The translations under genes were made by a program, and so were the position numbers. The notes beneath the pieces were generated by a model. It was not told the origin of the DNA. It saw nothing but the letters and a program-made list of their open reading frames with translations, and did no database searches. Of a stretch of DNA of 53,492 bases, positions 26,254 through 35,176 are shown piece by piece. Every line of letters starts with the position of its first letter. Position 1 is the first letter of the stretch. Origin of the DNA: Rhodobacteraceae bacterium HLUCCA12 (GTDB lineage: Bacteria > Pseudomonadota > Alphaproteobacteria > Rhodobacterales > Rhodobacteraceae); NCBI GenBank assembly GCA_001314715.1, contig LJSV01000017.1:1-53492 (forward strand). The letters are read 5' to 3'.

Positions 26254-27903
26254 TTATTGCACGCCAGCGCGGCGCAGCCCGTCGATGAAAAGGTTCAAAT
26301 GCGCGGGGTCGCGAACGTAGAATAGCCGGGATCGCGCGAAATCGCAGGAAAAACCGGGACGTGCCCGCATGAGTGCCGGCACGTTTGCGCGCGCTTCGTC
26401 GAGATTGCCGGACTGAGCTAGCCAAGCGGTCAACATGGCGCGCGCCCAGTAATGCGCGTTGGGCACTAGCGCCGCGCTGCGCGCCCAGCGCACGGCCTCC
26501 ACATGGTCGCCGAGGAAAATGTGCGCGAGCGAGCGATAGGACATGAAGGCCCAGCGAAAGGGATCATGCGGACTGAGCGCGAGCGCTCGCTCGAAACTGG
26601 GGATGGCGACTTCGGGACGGCCATCCGAGACAAGCGAGTCTCCCAGGCCACAGTGCGACAGAGCGTGGCAGGGATTGAGGTCGAGCGCGGTCTCGAGTGC
26701 GTCGATCGCTCGCCCGTATTCGCCGCGCGCCAGCTGCACGCGTCCCAATGCGAAGAAGGTGTTGGCCTCCTGCTCGTCGAGTGCCGTGGCACATTCAGCC
26801 AGCCGCAGCGCCTCGCCGAGGTGGGCCTCGTCCGTCGGCCCGTCGAAATAGACGCTTTCAAGCACCATCGCATAGGCCAGCCGGGCATAGGGTTCCGCGA
26901 AGTCGGGCGCGAGGCTCAGAGACTGACGCATCAGTTCCTGGCAGCGCCGGTTGCCCTCGCCGGTGAAGCGGTAGAACTCTCCCGTACCAAGCTGGTAGAG
27001 TTCCCAGGCGCCCAGGCTGGAGGGCCTGAGCCGCGCGGCGCGCTTCTGTTCACTGATGCCGAGCTGGCTGGCGATGCGGGCGGCGACAAGGCCCGAAAGC
27101 TCGTCCTGGAGATCGAAGATGTCCCTGAGCCTGCGGTCGAACCGGTCTGACCAGATGCAGCGCAATCCAAGCGTGTCGGTCATCTGGATCGAGACTCGGA
27201 CACGATCCCCGGCAAGGCGCACGCTGCCCGTGACGGCATAGTCGGCGCCGAGCTGCTTCAGGATCTCGTCGAGCGGTTCGCCCGAGCGCCCCAATGCAAA
27301 TGCGGAGTTGCGGGTGACCACGCGCATCCAGCGATTGCGTGCAAGCGCGTTGATGAGATCCTCGGTCAGCCCCCCGGCGATCACCGCGCCGCGTCCGTCG
27401 TCGCCGGGCGTGGCACAGGGCAGCACGGCAACGCAGGGGGCCGGGTCATCGCGCGCGTCCGGCGCGTCCGGAGTTTCCGGCGCGGGGTCAGGCGCGGCGG
27501 GGGCAAAGGGGCCGTTGCGCAGGCGGAAGCCGCGGCCATGCACCGTGGCGATGACCGCCTGCCGCTTGCCATCGTCGCCCAGCGCCTTGCGGGCCGAGCG
27601 GATTTGGCTGCTGAGGGCCGCGTCCGAGACAAAGCGCCCGTGCCAGAGCACGCTGAAGATCTCGTCGCGCGTCACGGTGCGGCCACGGTTGCGAGCAAGC
27701 AGCACCAGCAGATCGAAGGTGCGCGGCTCCACCGCCACGGGCATGCCCTGGACGCGAAGCTCATAGCGGTCGAAATCGAGCTCGAACGGGCCGAAACGCA
27801 GCAGTCTGCCGGTGTCATCCAGCGCGTTCGACCCTGGGGCACGCGCCGCATCCTCCGGTGTGCGCCCGACGATGTCCGTATCTGCGGCCGCTCGCGACGC
27901 CAT
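26254..27903 (-). CDS. Winged-helix (OmpR/CadC-type) regulator with TolB-like and TPR domains
   Basis: About 549 residues. Residues 35-130 form a Trans_reg_C winged helix (FELDFDRYELRVQG; LSSQIRSARKALGDDGKRQ; VHGRGFRLRN). Residues 150-290 resemble the TolB-N/adenylate-cyclase-associated region (VAVLPCATPGDD; GLTEDLINALARNRWMRVV; GADYAVTGSVRLAGDRVRV). The remainder is TPR-like (ALDEQEANTFFALGRVQLARGE; LNPCHALSHCGLGDSLVSDG). No transmembrane helix is seen, so it is a cytoplasmic member. The start at 27903 follows AGAGGAG; ATG at 27948 is an alternative. It follows the methyltransferase gene on the same strand and may control it or the divergent trio beyond. Confidence 0.85.
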   Translation of the reverse strand: MASRAAADTDIVGRTPEDAARAPGSNALDDTGRLLRFGPFELDFDRYELRVQGMPVAVEPRTFDLLVLLARNRGRTVTRDEIFSVLWHGRFVSDAALSSQIRSARKALGDDGKRQAVIATVHGRGFRLRNGPFAPAAPDPAPETPDAPDARDDPAPCVAVLPCATPGDDGRGAVIAGGLTEDLINALARNRWMRVVTRNSAFALGRSGEPLDEILKQLGADYAVTGSVRLAGDRVRVSIQMTDTLGLRCIWSDRFDRRLRDIFDLQDELSGLVAARIASQLGISEQKRAARLRPSSLGAWELYQLGTGEFYRFTGEGNRRCQELMRQSLSLAPDFAEPYARLAYAMVLESVYFDGPTDEAHLGEALRLAECATALDEQEANTFFALGRVQLARGEYGRAIDALETALDLNPCHALSHCGLGDSLVSDGRPEVAIPSFERALALSPHDPFRWAFMSYRSLAHIFLGDHVEAVRWARSAALVPNAHYWARAMLTAWLAQSGNLDEARANVPALMRARPGFSCDFARSRLFYVRDPAHLNLFIDGLRRAGVQ

Positions 27904-28024
27904 CGCTCCTCTGCTTCCGCGGCCCGACCGGGTGCGCCCGCGCCGCATCTCTGTTGGGGCCGGTATTTTAACAGATCGGGGGCCGCCGCTCAACGCCCGC
28001 ACCGTATTGTCGTCCCACGCGCGC

Positions 28025-28915
28025 TCAGTCGCCCGGGTTGCGCGCGCTGATCACCCAGGAGGAACTGTCGATCACGATGCCGTCCGCGTCGCGCACCTGG
28101 GCGTCGATGGCTTCGGCCAGCGCCGCCTCAATTTCGGGCCGCTTCGCTTCAGCAAGGTCGCCCGCCTCGCGGAAAACCTCGCCAGCCGGGCCGATGGCAA
28201 GCTGGAAGGCGATGGCGTCCTGGACATCGTCGCCCACCCGCACCGGCGCGTCAACACGCTCGAATTGGATGTCCGTATAGCCCGCGACCTCCATCATCTT
28301 GCGCACAGTTGCCTCGTCGGACATCGAGAACGGCCCGGGACCGCAGGTGCGCGCATCCTCACCTGGCGCCGGCAGATAGCGCAGCACGATGTCCTTGGCC
28401 ATCGATAGCCAAGGATTGTCAGCCCGGTCGCGCCAGACGATATGGACCATCCGCCCGCCCGGACGCAGCGCCCGACGCATGTTGCGTAAGCCTGCCACAG
28501 GATTGGCAAAGAACATGGTGCCGAAGCGCGAGAAGACGAAGTCGAACGAACCCTCGGGTAGCGCTACCTCGGCGTCGCCACGCAGGAAGGTCACGTTCGT
28601 CAGGTCCGTCCTGGCCAGATCCGTCTTTGCATCTGCAAGAAACGCGTCGCAGCAGTCGATGCCCACCACCTCGCCATCCGGTCCGACGATCCGCGCAAGC
28701 TTCACCGCCGTGTCGCCCCAGCCGCAGCCCACGTCGAGCACGCGGTCGCCTGCCTTCACCGGCAGCTTCGGGAACACCGCCTCGCTGTGATAGGTGAGCC
28801 CGCCCACCAGGACATGGCGAAAGCGGGTAAATTTCGGTGCCAGAACGTCATTCCAGAAGCGGACGAATTCAGTGTCTTCGCGCGGCGCGTCGGTTGCGGT
28901 GTCGGCCATGCCCAT
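28025..28915 (-). CDS. SAM-dependent class I methyltransferase
   Basis: 296 residues with motif I VLDVGCGWGDTAVKLA (near residue 62), motif II acidic residue VVGIDCCDAF, and motif IV-like FDFVFSRFGTMFF near 127. It belongs to the Methyltransf_11/25 group (UbiE-like). AAGGAG lies eight bases before ATG 28915, which is chosen over an upstream in-frame ATG at 28957. No membrane segment is present. The substrate is unknown. The gene is divergent from the DUF302-DsrE set and precedes the TPR regulator. Confidence 0.88.
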   Translation of the reverse strand: MGMADTATDAPREDTEFVRFWNDVLAPKFTRFRHVLVGGLTYHSEAVFPKLPVKAGDRVLDVGCGWGDTAVKLARIVGPDGEVVGIDCCDAFLADAKTDLARTDLTNVTFLRGDAEVALPEGSFDFVFSRFGTMFFANPVAGLRNMRRALRPGGRMVHIVWRDRADNPWLSMAKDIVLRYLPAPGEDARTCGPGPFSMSDEATVRKMMEVAGYTDIQFERVDAPVRVGDDVQDAIAFQLAIGPAGEVFREAGDLAEAKRPEIEAALAEAIDAQVRDADGIVIDSSSWVISARNPGD

Positions 28916-29193
28916 GATCGGTTCTCCTTGCTGAAAGACCTCAAGCCGCCGGGTCACGGGATGCCCGAGGCGGTGCCACCTTTCTATCCCGGCCGCGCGC
29001 CGCGGTGCTTGGGGGAGTTGTGGGGATTTCCTGAGGATGGGCAGCCGCCGGACATCGGCGAACTGCCGCCATGTCTGCGCGTCGCGACACCCTCAGGACA
29101 TGCCCAGCCAATCCTCAGGAAAACCTCAAGCTCCGTTCGATAAGCTTCACTACCTTCGGAATGCACCACAAGCACGACGGAGTACCAGATCCC

Positions 29194-29637
29194 ATGAAAC
29201 ACCCGATCATGCTGACCGGTCTGGCCGCGGCCCTGGCGCTTGCGACCAGTGCTGCAAGCGCCGACGAGATGTTCATCACACATCAGCTGGACATGGACCG
29301 CGCCGAGGCCGTCGCCGCAATCCGTGACCATGTCGCGGCCGAGGAGGACTGGCTTTTTCTCGCCGAGTTCGGACTTGCGGACGGTGCCGTCATGGCGCTG
29401 AAGGTCTGCTACCTGCCGCTCGGTCCCGATATCGTCGAGGCCGGGCTGCATGTCATGGCGATGATGCCCTGCGGCAACATGGCCTTTTACGAAACCGACG
29501 ACGGCGGCACCGAGATGTCCATGCTTGACCTCGCCTTCATGTCGGAACTGTCCGATGCGCCGAGCCTCGAAAGGGCCGTGGACACCGGCAGGCCGGCCTT
29601 CGCCGCGCTGCTGTCGGACACACTCGGCGTGGAGTGA
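29194..29637 (+). CDS. Secreted DUF302-family protein
   Basis: 147 residues. A Sec signal peptide (MKHPIMLTGLAAALALATSAASA) precedes a compact domain. It shows the DUF302 pattern: a central Cys strand ALKVCYLPLGPDIVEAGLHV followed by MMPCGNMAFYETDDGGTEMS. The PC dipeptide before the V/M-x-V/F-Y-E strand is typical of the family. Function of DUF302 is not established, though links to redox and sulfur proteins are common. It heads a three-gene plus-strand unit with dsrE-like and membrane genes. Confidence 0.7.
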   Translation: MKHPIMLTGLAAALALATSAASADEMFITHQLDMDRAEAVAAIRDHVAAEEDWLFLAEFGLADGAVMALKVCYLPLGPDIVEAGLHVMAMMPCGNMAFYETDDGGTEMSMLDLAFMSELSDAPSLERAVDTGRPAFAALLSDTLGVE

Positions 29638-29661
29638 AACGAACAGACAAGGAGAGACCAA

Positions 29662-30021
29662 ATGGCAAAGGAACTGGTTGCACTCATGAGCCACGGCCCG
29701 ACGGACGAGCGCGCGTCGGTGGGGTTCACCATCGTCAATGGCGGGCTCACGGCGGGACTGAGCGCCTCGGTCTTCCTGACCGCCGACGCGGTGGACATCG
29801 CGCGGCGTGGCGCGGCCGATCTGGTTCACGCGCATCCGATGGAGCCGCTGAAGGACCTGCTCGCCGACTTCCTGTCGCGAGGTGGGACGCTCTGGGCCTG
29901 CCCGCCTTGCGTCAAGGCGCGGGGATACGGGACGGAGGATCTGATAGACGGTGTCGAGATCGTCGGTGCAAGCGCGATGCACGCGCGCATAAAGGCGGGG
30001 GCTGCCGCGCTGAGCTTCTGA
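29662..30021 (+). CDS. DsrE-family protein
   Basis: 119 residues of the DsrE/TusD-like alpha/beta fold, usually sulfur-transfer or peroxide-linked proteins. The pattern is LVALMSHGPTDERASVGFTIVNGGL, then ASVFLTADAVDIARRG, and a late WACPPCVKARGYGTED. That last segment holds a CPPC motif (near residue 85) at the position where catalytic Cys occur in DsrE proteins. It follows DUF302 by 24 bases with AAGGAGAGAC before the ATG, clearly cotranscribed. Confidence 0.85.
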   Translation: MAKELVALMSHGPTDERASVGFTIVNGGLTAGLSASVFLTADAVDIARRGAADLVHAHPMEPLKDLLADFLSRGGTLWACPPCVKARGYGTEDLIDGVEIVGASAMHARIKAGAAALSF

Positions 30022-30045
30022 TCATCGTCGCTCGGGGGAACGCAC

Positions 30046-30417
30046 ATGAAACGATTGGACGGAACGGCCGTCGGTCCGGACTGGATCGGCCTCGCTGCGA
30101 GCGGTCTGGCATTCGCAAGCTGCTACGGCACGCTGGCAGTGGTGATGGCCCTGTCGGCGGCAGGGATCGCCCTGAACCTCGACAAGGGCATCTGGGCTGC
30201 GGCCATCGCGCTGTTCGCTCTGCTGGCGGTTGCTGCCGTGGTGCCGGGAATACGGCGTCACGGCAATGTCGGGCCTGCCGTGCTGGGGGCGGCCGGCCTC
30301 GGTCTCATCGTCTGGACACTGTTTGGCGACTACAGCCTTGCGGTCGAGATCGCCGGCTTCGCGGCGCTCGTTGCGGGGGCCGCCTGGGATTGGCGGCTCA
30401 GGCGCGCGAGAGCGTGA
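30046..30417 (+). CDS. Small inner-membrane protein, unknown function
   Basis: 123 residues with four hydrophobic helices (about 10-35, 41-62, 68-87 and 90-112). The C-terminus is short and Arg-rich (DWRLRRARA), favouring an inside C-terminus. No family is recognised, but the helical-hairpin layout resembles small DUF-type membrane partners. It closes the DUF302-DsrE unit, 24 bases after the dsrE-like stop, and is probably functionally tied to it. Confidence 0.75.
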   Translation: MKRLDGTAVGPDWIGLAASGLAFASCYGTLAVVMALSAAGIALNLDKGIWAAAIALFALLAVAAVVPGIRRHGNVGPAVLGAAGLGLIVWTLFGDYSLAVEIAGFAALVAGAAWDWRLRRARA

Positions 30418-30501
30418 GGCGAAGGCTCGAAAGACCTGAACGCTTTGAAAGATATGCATGCCGTGTAAACAAACTGCTGTCGACGCGCCCGCCCGTCGGG
30501 A

Positions 30502-31368
30502 TCAAGCAAGTTCGACAGCGACATGCACATTCATTCCGAGTAGGTCGTCGGGTCGGCCCCGAAAGCTGCCCGTCACCGGAGCTACCTGGCTGATGTGGCG
30601 AGCAGCCGCGACGGGGATCAGGTTCGCTGAGCCCATGGCGCGGTTTGTCGGGTCGAATGCGATCCAGCCCGCGCCGGGCACGAAGACCTCGACCCAGGCG
30701 TGGGTGGAGCCAGTGCCGGCCGAGCCGACGAGGTCACGGGAGCCGTCGAACAGATAGCCGGAGGCAATGCGCGCGCCAAAACCAAGCGTTCGGGCGGCTT
30801 CGGCGAACAGTACTGCGATGTCACGGCACGACCCCCAGCCGCGGTCCAGCGTCTCAAGCGGGCCCTGGGTGCCTTCGACCTCTCGGCTTTGATAATTGAT
30901 CTGCAGAGACACGCCGTTCGCGACATCCTGAAGCAGCGACAAGGTGTCGGTCGGTCGTGCCATCACAAAGTTCTCGACCCAGTCGGACAGCCTGCCGGCC
31001 ACATCGACATATTGTGGGCGGGCCAACGCGCCAAGGTCGATCCAGTCTTCGTGGGAATAGCGGAACGGATACTGCTGCGCCGCTTCCGCGATGTCGAACA
31101 CCGGCCAGTCCTGCGCGCCGAGCTCGACGGTCATCCGGCTTTCGAATGCCAGGGCGTCGGCCAGTCCCGCGAAACTGGCGATCGCGACCGAGTTGCCGGC
31201 CACGTCATGGGACCACGTCAGAACCGCGTCTTGCGAGACGATGAGATCGAAAGACAGCAGACGCAGTTCTCGCGTCTCGCGCGGGCGCAACATCAGACGG
31301 TGCGGCCCGGGTGCGACAGGACGTGCATACCGGTATTCGGTCCGGTGGGTGATGTTCAGAATTCGCAT
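30502..31368 (-). CDS. Transglutaminase-like cysteine protease-fold protein (1)
   Basis: 288 residues: an N-terminal bacterial transglutaminase beta domain (RILNITHRTEYRYARPV; HRLMLRPRE) and a Transglut_core. The triad is visible: Cys in RGWGSCRDIAVLFAEAAR (near residue 172), His in GSTHAWVEVFVPGAGW, and Asp in AFDPTNRAMG. Such proteins are predicted peptidases or transamidases, often paired with alpha-E/circularly permuted ATP-grasp genes, which are not seen here. The start ATG 31368 is taken because homologues begin MR.L.I.H.T.Y. It is the last of several same-strand genes. Confidence 0.88.
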   Translation of the reverse strand: MRILNITHRTEYRYARPVAPGPHRLMLRPRETRELRLLSFDLIVSQDAVLTWSHDVAGNSVAIASFAGLADALAFESRMTVELGAQDWPVFDIAEAAQQYPFRYSHEDWIDLGALARPQYVDVAGRLSDWVENFVMARPTDTLSLLQDVANGVSLQINYQSREVEGTQGPLETLDRGWGSCRDIAVLFAEAARTLGFGARIASGYLFDGSRDLVGSAGTGSTHAWVEVFVPGAGWIAFDPTNRAMGSANLIPVAAARHISQVAPVTGSFRGRPDDLLGMNVHVAVELA

Positions 31369-31383
31369 GGCCGTCATCCCCTT

Positions 31384-31587
31384 CTACCTGGCCGAGCGGC
31401 GACCCGAACCGCTATTGGCGGACGGGATCGCGCTTTTCCATGCAGCTTGCGCCTTGCATCGCTTGCAGATCCGCTCGCCGAATCCTTCGCTCCAGAAGAC
31501 GGCGCTGCAGCGCAGGCAACGCCGTTCCGCGGGCGCGTCGCCGCGCGCAGTTTTGACGATAGACGGGTTCAGATCGCTATCATTCAT
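31384..31587 (-). CDS. Small zinc-ribbon protein
   Basis: 67 residues. A CxxC-x-15-CxxC arrangement (ERRCLRCSAVFWSEGFGERI, then CKRC) predicts one bound zinc. The tail is basic and Ser-rich. AAGGAG stands before ATG 31587. It sits 15 bases before the transglutaminase gene (1) and may be cotranscribed. Function unknown; similar microproteins are annotated as hypothetical. Confidence 0.7.
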   Translation of the reverse strand: MNDSDLNPSIVKTARGDAPAERRCLRCSAVFWSEGFGERICKRCKAQAAWKSAIPSANSGSGRRSAR

Positions 31588-31988
31588 TATTTCGCTCCTT
31601 GCGTTGGATCTGGCGTAGCAAACCGTATTGCGCACGCCGGATCAGGTTCAGCATCAGTTCGTCATGTCCTTCGGGCGCCTGCGTAAAACGACCAAGCAAG
31701 AAACGAGTCCGGGTCGCAGACTCGGTCCAGATGACGGCCGGGCGCGCCAGTAGCGCGGGACGCGGGTCGATATGCCTGACCGGATTCCCGACGCCTGTGA
31801 CACTTCAAGCCATCTGGGATGCTCTGCGGGTTGTTGGCACAACCCGCTCGTCTGGGCATCGCGCCGTGGCACATGCCGACGAAAGGTTCCCCGTCCGAGG
31901 CTTCCGAGATCGGACCGATGGCGATACCGCGTCGACGCGCGAGACCCATGGCGCCGACTGAGGCGCGTTGCGCAGGAAGTTCCCGCCG
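31588..31988. other. Region without a convincing gene between two transglutaminase genes
   Basis: 401 bases open in several frames, but none has a good start and a recognisable protein. A minus-strand frame at 31662-31949 (95 residues, with GIAIGPISEASDGEPFVGM) is the most protein-like and could be a decayed or very diverged gene. It has no ribosome-binding site that I trust. Confidence 0.4.
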
Positions 31989-32825
31989 TCATCTCGCAAC
32001 GTCGCGCGACAGGTCGTCTGCTTCAACTTCGTCGGTCCAGACCTCGAACTCCGTCATCACATGCGCCCCGAAGGACTGGGTCAGCGGCACATCGGCTGCG
32101 TCGCGACCGCGGGCGATCAATATCCTGCCGATACGCGGCTTGTGGTTGCGCGGGTCGAATACCCACCACCGACCCTCGAGATACACCTCCATCCAGGCGG
32201 CGAAGTCGCCGGGTGCGTGGGGTAGGGGCTCGCCGATGTCGCCGAGATATCCGGTGCAGTAACGGGCGGGAATGTTCAGGCAGCGGCAAAGCGCGATCGC
32301 AAGATGCGCGAAGTCGCGGCAGACACCGCGGCCTTCGGACAGCGCCTGCGCGGCGGTCCGCGTGGCGCATGCATGGTGGTAGCCGAAGCTCAGATGCGCA
32401 TGAACGAAATCGCACACCGCCTGAACGCGCGACCATCCCGGCTCGGTCTGGCCAAAGCGGCGCCAGGCTTCGTCGGAAAGAAGATCGGTGTCGCAATAAC
32501 GGCTGCCCAGCAGATAGACAAGCGTCTCGTCGGGCAGGTCTTGCACCGCCGTCTGCCGGGCGGTCGGCACCACCGGGTCGGGCAGTCCAGTATCGCGGAC
32601 CACCACGTCCATGGACAGAACAAATGCCCCCGCCGGGGCGGTCAACCGCGTGCACCAGTTGCCGAAGCCGTCGCGGTAGCCCGCGAACGGCAGGACCGGT
32701 GATGTCACCAACGCGTCCGTCCGCATCAGGTCGCGATGTCGGCTCTGATGAACGCTGAGCATTGCGATCAGCGGTGTCGGCTGGGGCAGGTACAGCTGCA
32801 TGCGGCACCCCGCCCGGATCAGCAT
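31989..32825 (-). CDS. Transglutaminase-like protein (2)
   Basis: 278 residues. N-terminal beta region (LYLPQPTPLIAMLSVHQSR) and Transglut_core with Cys in GRGVCRDFAHLAIALCRCL (near residue 178). The late region DFAAWMEVYLEGRWWVFDPRNHKPRIGR keeps the FDPRN Asp. At the usual His position it has Ala (FAAW instead of HAW). IARGRDAADVPLTQSFG is typical of this subfamily. ATG 32825 is preferred over 32801 because the family includes the preceding L-I-R. It may be a ligand-binding or peptidase relative. Its partner protein (1) lies downstream on the same strand. Confidence 0.85.
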   Translation of the reverse strand: MLIRAGCRMQLYLPQPTPLIAMLSVHQSRHRDLMRTDALVTSPVLPFAGYRDGFGNWCTRLTAPAGAFVLSMDVVVRDTGLPDPVVPTARQTAVQDLPDETLVYLLGSRYCDTDLLSDEAWRRFGQTEPGWSRVQAVCDFVHAHLSFGYHHACATRTAAQALSEGRGVCRDFAHLAIALCRCLNIPARYCTGYLGDIGEPLPHAPGDFAAWMEVYLEGRWWVFDPRNHKPRIGRILIARGRDAADVPLTQSFGAHVMTEFEVWTDEVEADDLSRDVAR

Positions 32826-32963
32826 GAAACATGCCCCCGCGCTTGGGCCGGTGGCGCGAGCGCGCTCAGCGTAACAAGATACATCGACTTCCTCCAACAA
32901 TTGAGAATCCCGGTTGCGGTGTCCGCAATGGCCGTTGCGGTCGGGACGGGCTTTCGACGATCC

Positions 32964-33467
32964 TCAACGAGGTCGCGTTGGCATCCCTTCATTCTCGGCG
33001 ACCTGCACAGCGGCCCTGTCCTGTCCGGCCAGGGGCGGCGGGACCTGAATGCTGCTTTGATCCGGCTCAGTATCCGAGGCGTCCGGTTGCCGGTTTCGTG
33101 CATAGGTCGTGCGGATCTCCGCCTCCGAGACCCGATCAGCCCGCATCACGAGCCGGACCATGGGATCGGCAAGCATCTCTTCAACGAAGAAATCCACGAT
33201 CGCGCCGCCCGTGAACTTGTCTCGTGCTAATGCATTCTCGAGGTCAGACAGCGGAATCGTGAGACTGCGCGCGAGACCTGGATGTGAGTTGCGTGGATGC
33301 AATCGCACCAGAACCGAGGCCTTCCAACGCTCCGGGCATTTATGGTCAGGAGGCGTCGAAATCTCGGTTTCAAGATCGTACTCACCAGCCGGCAGGGTTT
33401 CGTCAAAGCCCGCGATGACGAAAGGTCGACAGAAGACAGCCGTGGTTTTGATTGTCGGCGGTTGCAT
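32964..33467 (-). CDS. Conserved hypothetical protein of the TIKTTAVFCRPFVI type
   Basis: 167 residues, soluble. It opens MQPPTIKTTAVFCRPFVIAG and continues DETLPAGEYDLETEISTPPD. Short proteins with this opening recur in alphaproteobacteria, but I know no function. A central helix-rich segment is followed by a disordered tail (SIQVPPPLAGQDRAA). It has no signal peptide. It may start the transglutaminase gene group on the minus strand. Confidence 0.75.
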   Translation of the reverse strand: MQPPTIKTTAVFCRPFVIAGFDETLPAGEYDLETEISTPPDHKCPERWKASVLVRLHPRNSHPGLARSLTIPLSDLENALARDKFTGGAIVDFFVEEMLADPMVRLVMRADRVSEAEIRTTYARNRQPDASDTEPDQSSIQVPPPLAGQDRAAVQVAENEGMPTRPR

Positions 33468-33592
33468 GGTGTTGCTTCCTTGTGTCCGAAGTTCGGTGTC
33501 GTTTTGGTGGGCCAGACGGATGTCGTTGAGAGGCCGAACTCGACATCACCGCTCGGGGCTGCGCGTGCAGTGACGTAACTTAGATCCTGCGC

Positions 33593-34063
33593 TCAACAGA
33601 TGCTCAGCCTAACCACGGCCGCTGCGGCCTCTGCATGTTCGCGCTCCTGATAGTCTCCTCGAAAGACGCCATCGACAGTGACGGTCCAGATCCCGTTTCT
33701 TCTTCTGGTCTGGACGCGCTCCGCAGAACCTGCCGGTGAAGGAACAAGCGTTGCGTCATTCGAAGCATTGATCTTGGGGGAAAGCGGACCCAGCCCAGCG
33801 CGATTGCGTCCAGGTTCTGTGTCGCCCTGGGCCACAACCGCGCGGATGAATTCCTCGGCATAGTCATCGCTGCCGGTATAGTCGTGCTCGCGCCGGACCA
33901 TCGCCAAGGGTTCGACAAAAGTCTTGCTCATGTGATCAAGAAAGCGTGGCTCGGTTGCCGATATGTACGCGATGAGCGATTTCAGGATGCGTTCATGCGC
34001 CAGAACCCGACGTTCGAGATCGGTTGTTTCCGGTGGCGTAAGCGGTGTTGAGTACTGTTCCAT
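33593..34063 (-). CDS. Hypothetical soluble protein
   Basis: 156 residues with two parts: a helical N-terminus (residues 10-75, ERRVLAHERILKSLIAYISA) and a small beta C-terminus. The latter reads GIWTVTVDGVFRGDYQEREH followed by an Ala-rich helix and resembles DUF2188-type repeats that read a query residue pattern. The middle third is low in structure. The ATG 34063 lacks a strong ribosome-binding site. Function is not recognisable. Confidence 0.65.
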   Translation of the reverse strand: MEQYSTPLTPPETTDLERRVLAHERILKSLIAYISATEPRFLDHMSKTFVEPLAMVRREHDYTGSDDYAEEFIRAVVAQGDTEPGRNRAGLGPLSPKINASNDATLVPSPAGSAERVQTRRRNGIWTVTVDGVFRGDYQEREHAEAAAAVVRLSIC

Positions 34064-34469
34064 ATCCTCTTTTCCGAATCTCCGTGCACCAGAAAACGTC
34101 CCGACAGGATTATTCCGGATTGAGGCTGGCGCAGTGTTTCACAGGTGACCCTGCCCGAGCCAGCTGCCATGATCGTCACTGGGCGCGTCTGGGCGGCGGG
34201 GTCGTTGGCGGTTTTGCGGCGCGTGGCCAAAGCACTACGCCATATCGGGAAGACCCTACAACGGCAGGGGCGAGTCGGGACTGATTGGTGTTAGCCTTGC
34301 ACCGAACAACGCCCGCCAGCACAAGCGCACCACCACACTGATCAGGATCAGCGGGGGGGCACCCTTTGCCGGGGTATGGTGCCGTCCGTGCGCCAGGTGA
34401 AACGTGCGCAGCAGCGCGCCCAAGGCGCCACAGCCAGTGTCTGCCTCGCGACAAAGAAAGGACCATGCC
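34064..34469. other. Intergenic region (406 bases)
   Basis: Lies between a minus-strand and a plus-strand gene, so it should hold divergent promoters. No structural RNA, hairpin of note or protein-like frame was found. Confidence 0.4.
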
Positions 34470-34892
34470 ATGCCCACAATGGACAACATACATCAGAGCG
34501 GAACACCCTTCGATCCGTTTCTTTTTGCCACGGTTGGCAAGGATCTGAACGACAATTCAGTGACAGTGCTGTCCACCCTGGCCCGGCTGGGGCTGGAACC
34601 CTGGGAGGCGGCGTCTGATTTGGCCAGCGTGACCCGCGATGAGGCGCGCAGCCGCCTGGGTGGCATTCTTGCCCGCTTCAGTGATGTCCCGGCGCTCAAG
34701 GCCGATCATATCGCGATCACCGATCGACTGATCGAACTCTTGCCTGCGGCCGGCTGCCATCGGTCCGGTAGCGCGATGGATGGAGGGTCATCTGTCAACA
34801 AGAAGAGCATCGGCCCGATCATCGGCATCGTGCTGCTGGTTCTATTTCTCGTCCAGACCCTGCTGCTCGGGGCGGACGAAAACGGAAACTGA
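34470..34892 (+). CDS. Small protein with C-terminal membrane anchor
   Basis: 140 residues. The N-terminal helical domain is soluble (DPFLFATVGKDLNDNSVTVL; ARLGLEPWEAASDLASV). A single C-terminal hydrophobic helix (SIGPIIGIVLLVLFLVQTLL) ends six residues from the terminus, predicting a tail-anchored inner-membrane protein. AAAGGA lies before ATG 34470. No family assignment is possible; it fits the small envelope proteins that crowd this part of the window. Confidence 0.7.
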   Translation: MPTMDNIHQSGTPFDPFLFATVGKDLNDNSVTVLSTLARLGLEPWEAASDLASVTRDEARSRLGGILARFSDVPALKADHIAITDRLIELLPAAGCHRSGSAMDGGSSVNKKSIGPIIGIVLLVLFLVQTLLLGADENGN

Positions 34893-34918
34893 AATGTCTT
34901 GGCATAAAGTGGCGTTTG

Positions 34919-35176
34919 ATGAACAAGCCTGGCAACGATGACCTGTGGCGGCTCGAAGAAGCGTTCTGGACCAGCGGTCGAGACAGTGCGCGGGCAACCA
35001 CAGCTACGGGGGCGATCGTGATCTTTCCCTACCCGCCTGGAATTCTGCACGGCGATACGATCTGGACCCACCCGATGGCGGCGGATACCGGTTGGCATCT
35101 GATCGACATGGATGACCGAAGGGTCGTGCGTCATGGCGCAGTCGCGATCCTTGCCTATCGTGTCCGGGCACAGTAG
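34919..35176 (+). CDS. Small protein with NTF2/DUF4440-like features
   Basis: 85 residues. The pattern LWRLEEAFWTSGRDS, IVIFPYPPGILHGDTIW, then strands HLIDMDDRRVVRHGAVAILAYR recalls a small NTF2/SnoaL (DUF4440-type) cone fold. The ligand is not deducible. ATG 34919 is used; a TTG one codon earlier is possible. It lies 26 bases after the anchored protein and is likely cotranscribed. Confidence 0.65.
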   Translation: MNKPGNDDLWRLEEAFWTSGRDSARATTATGAIVIFPYPPGILHGDTIWTHPMAADTGWHLIDMDDRRVVRHGAVAILAYRVRAQ

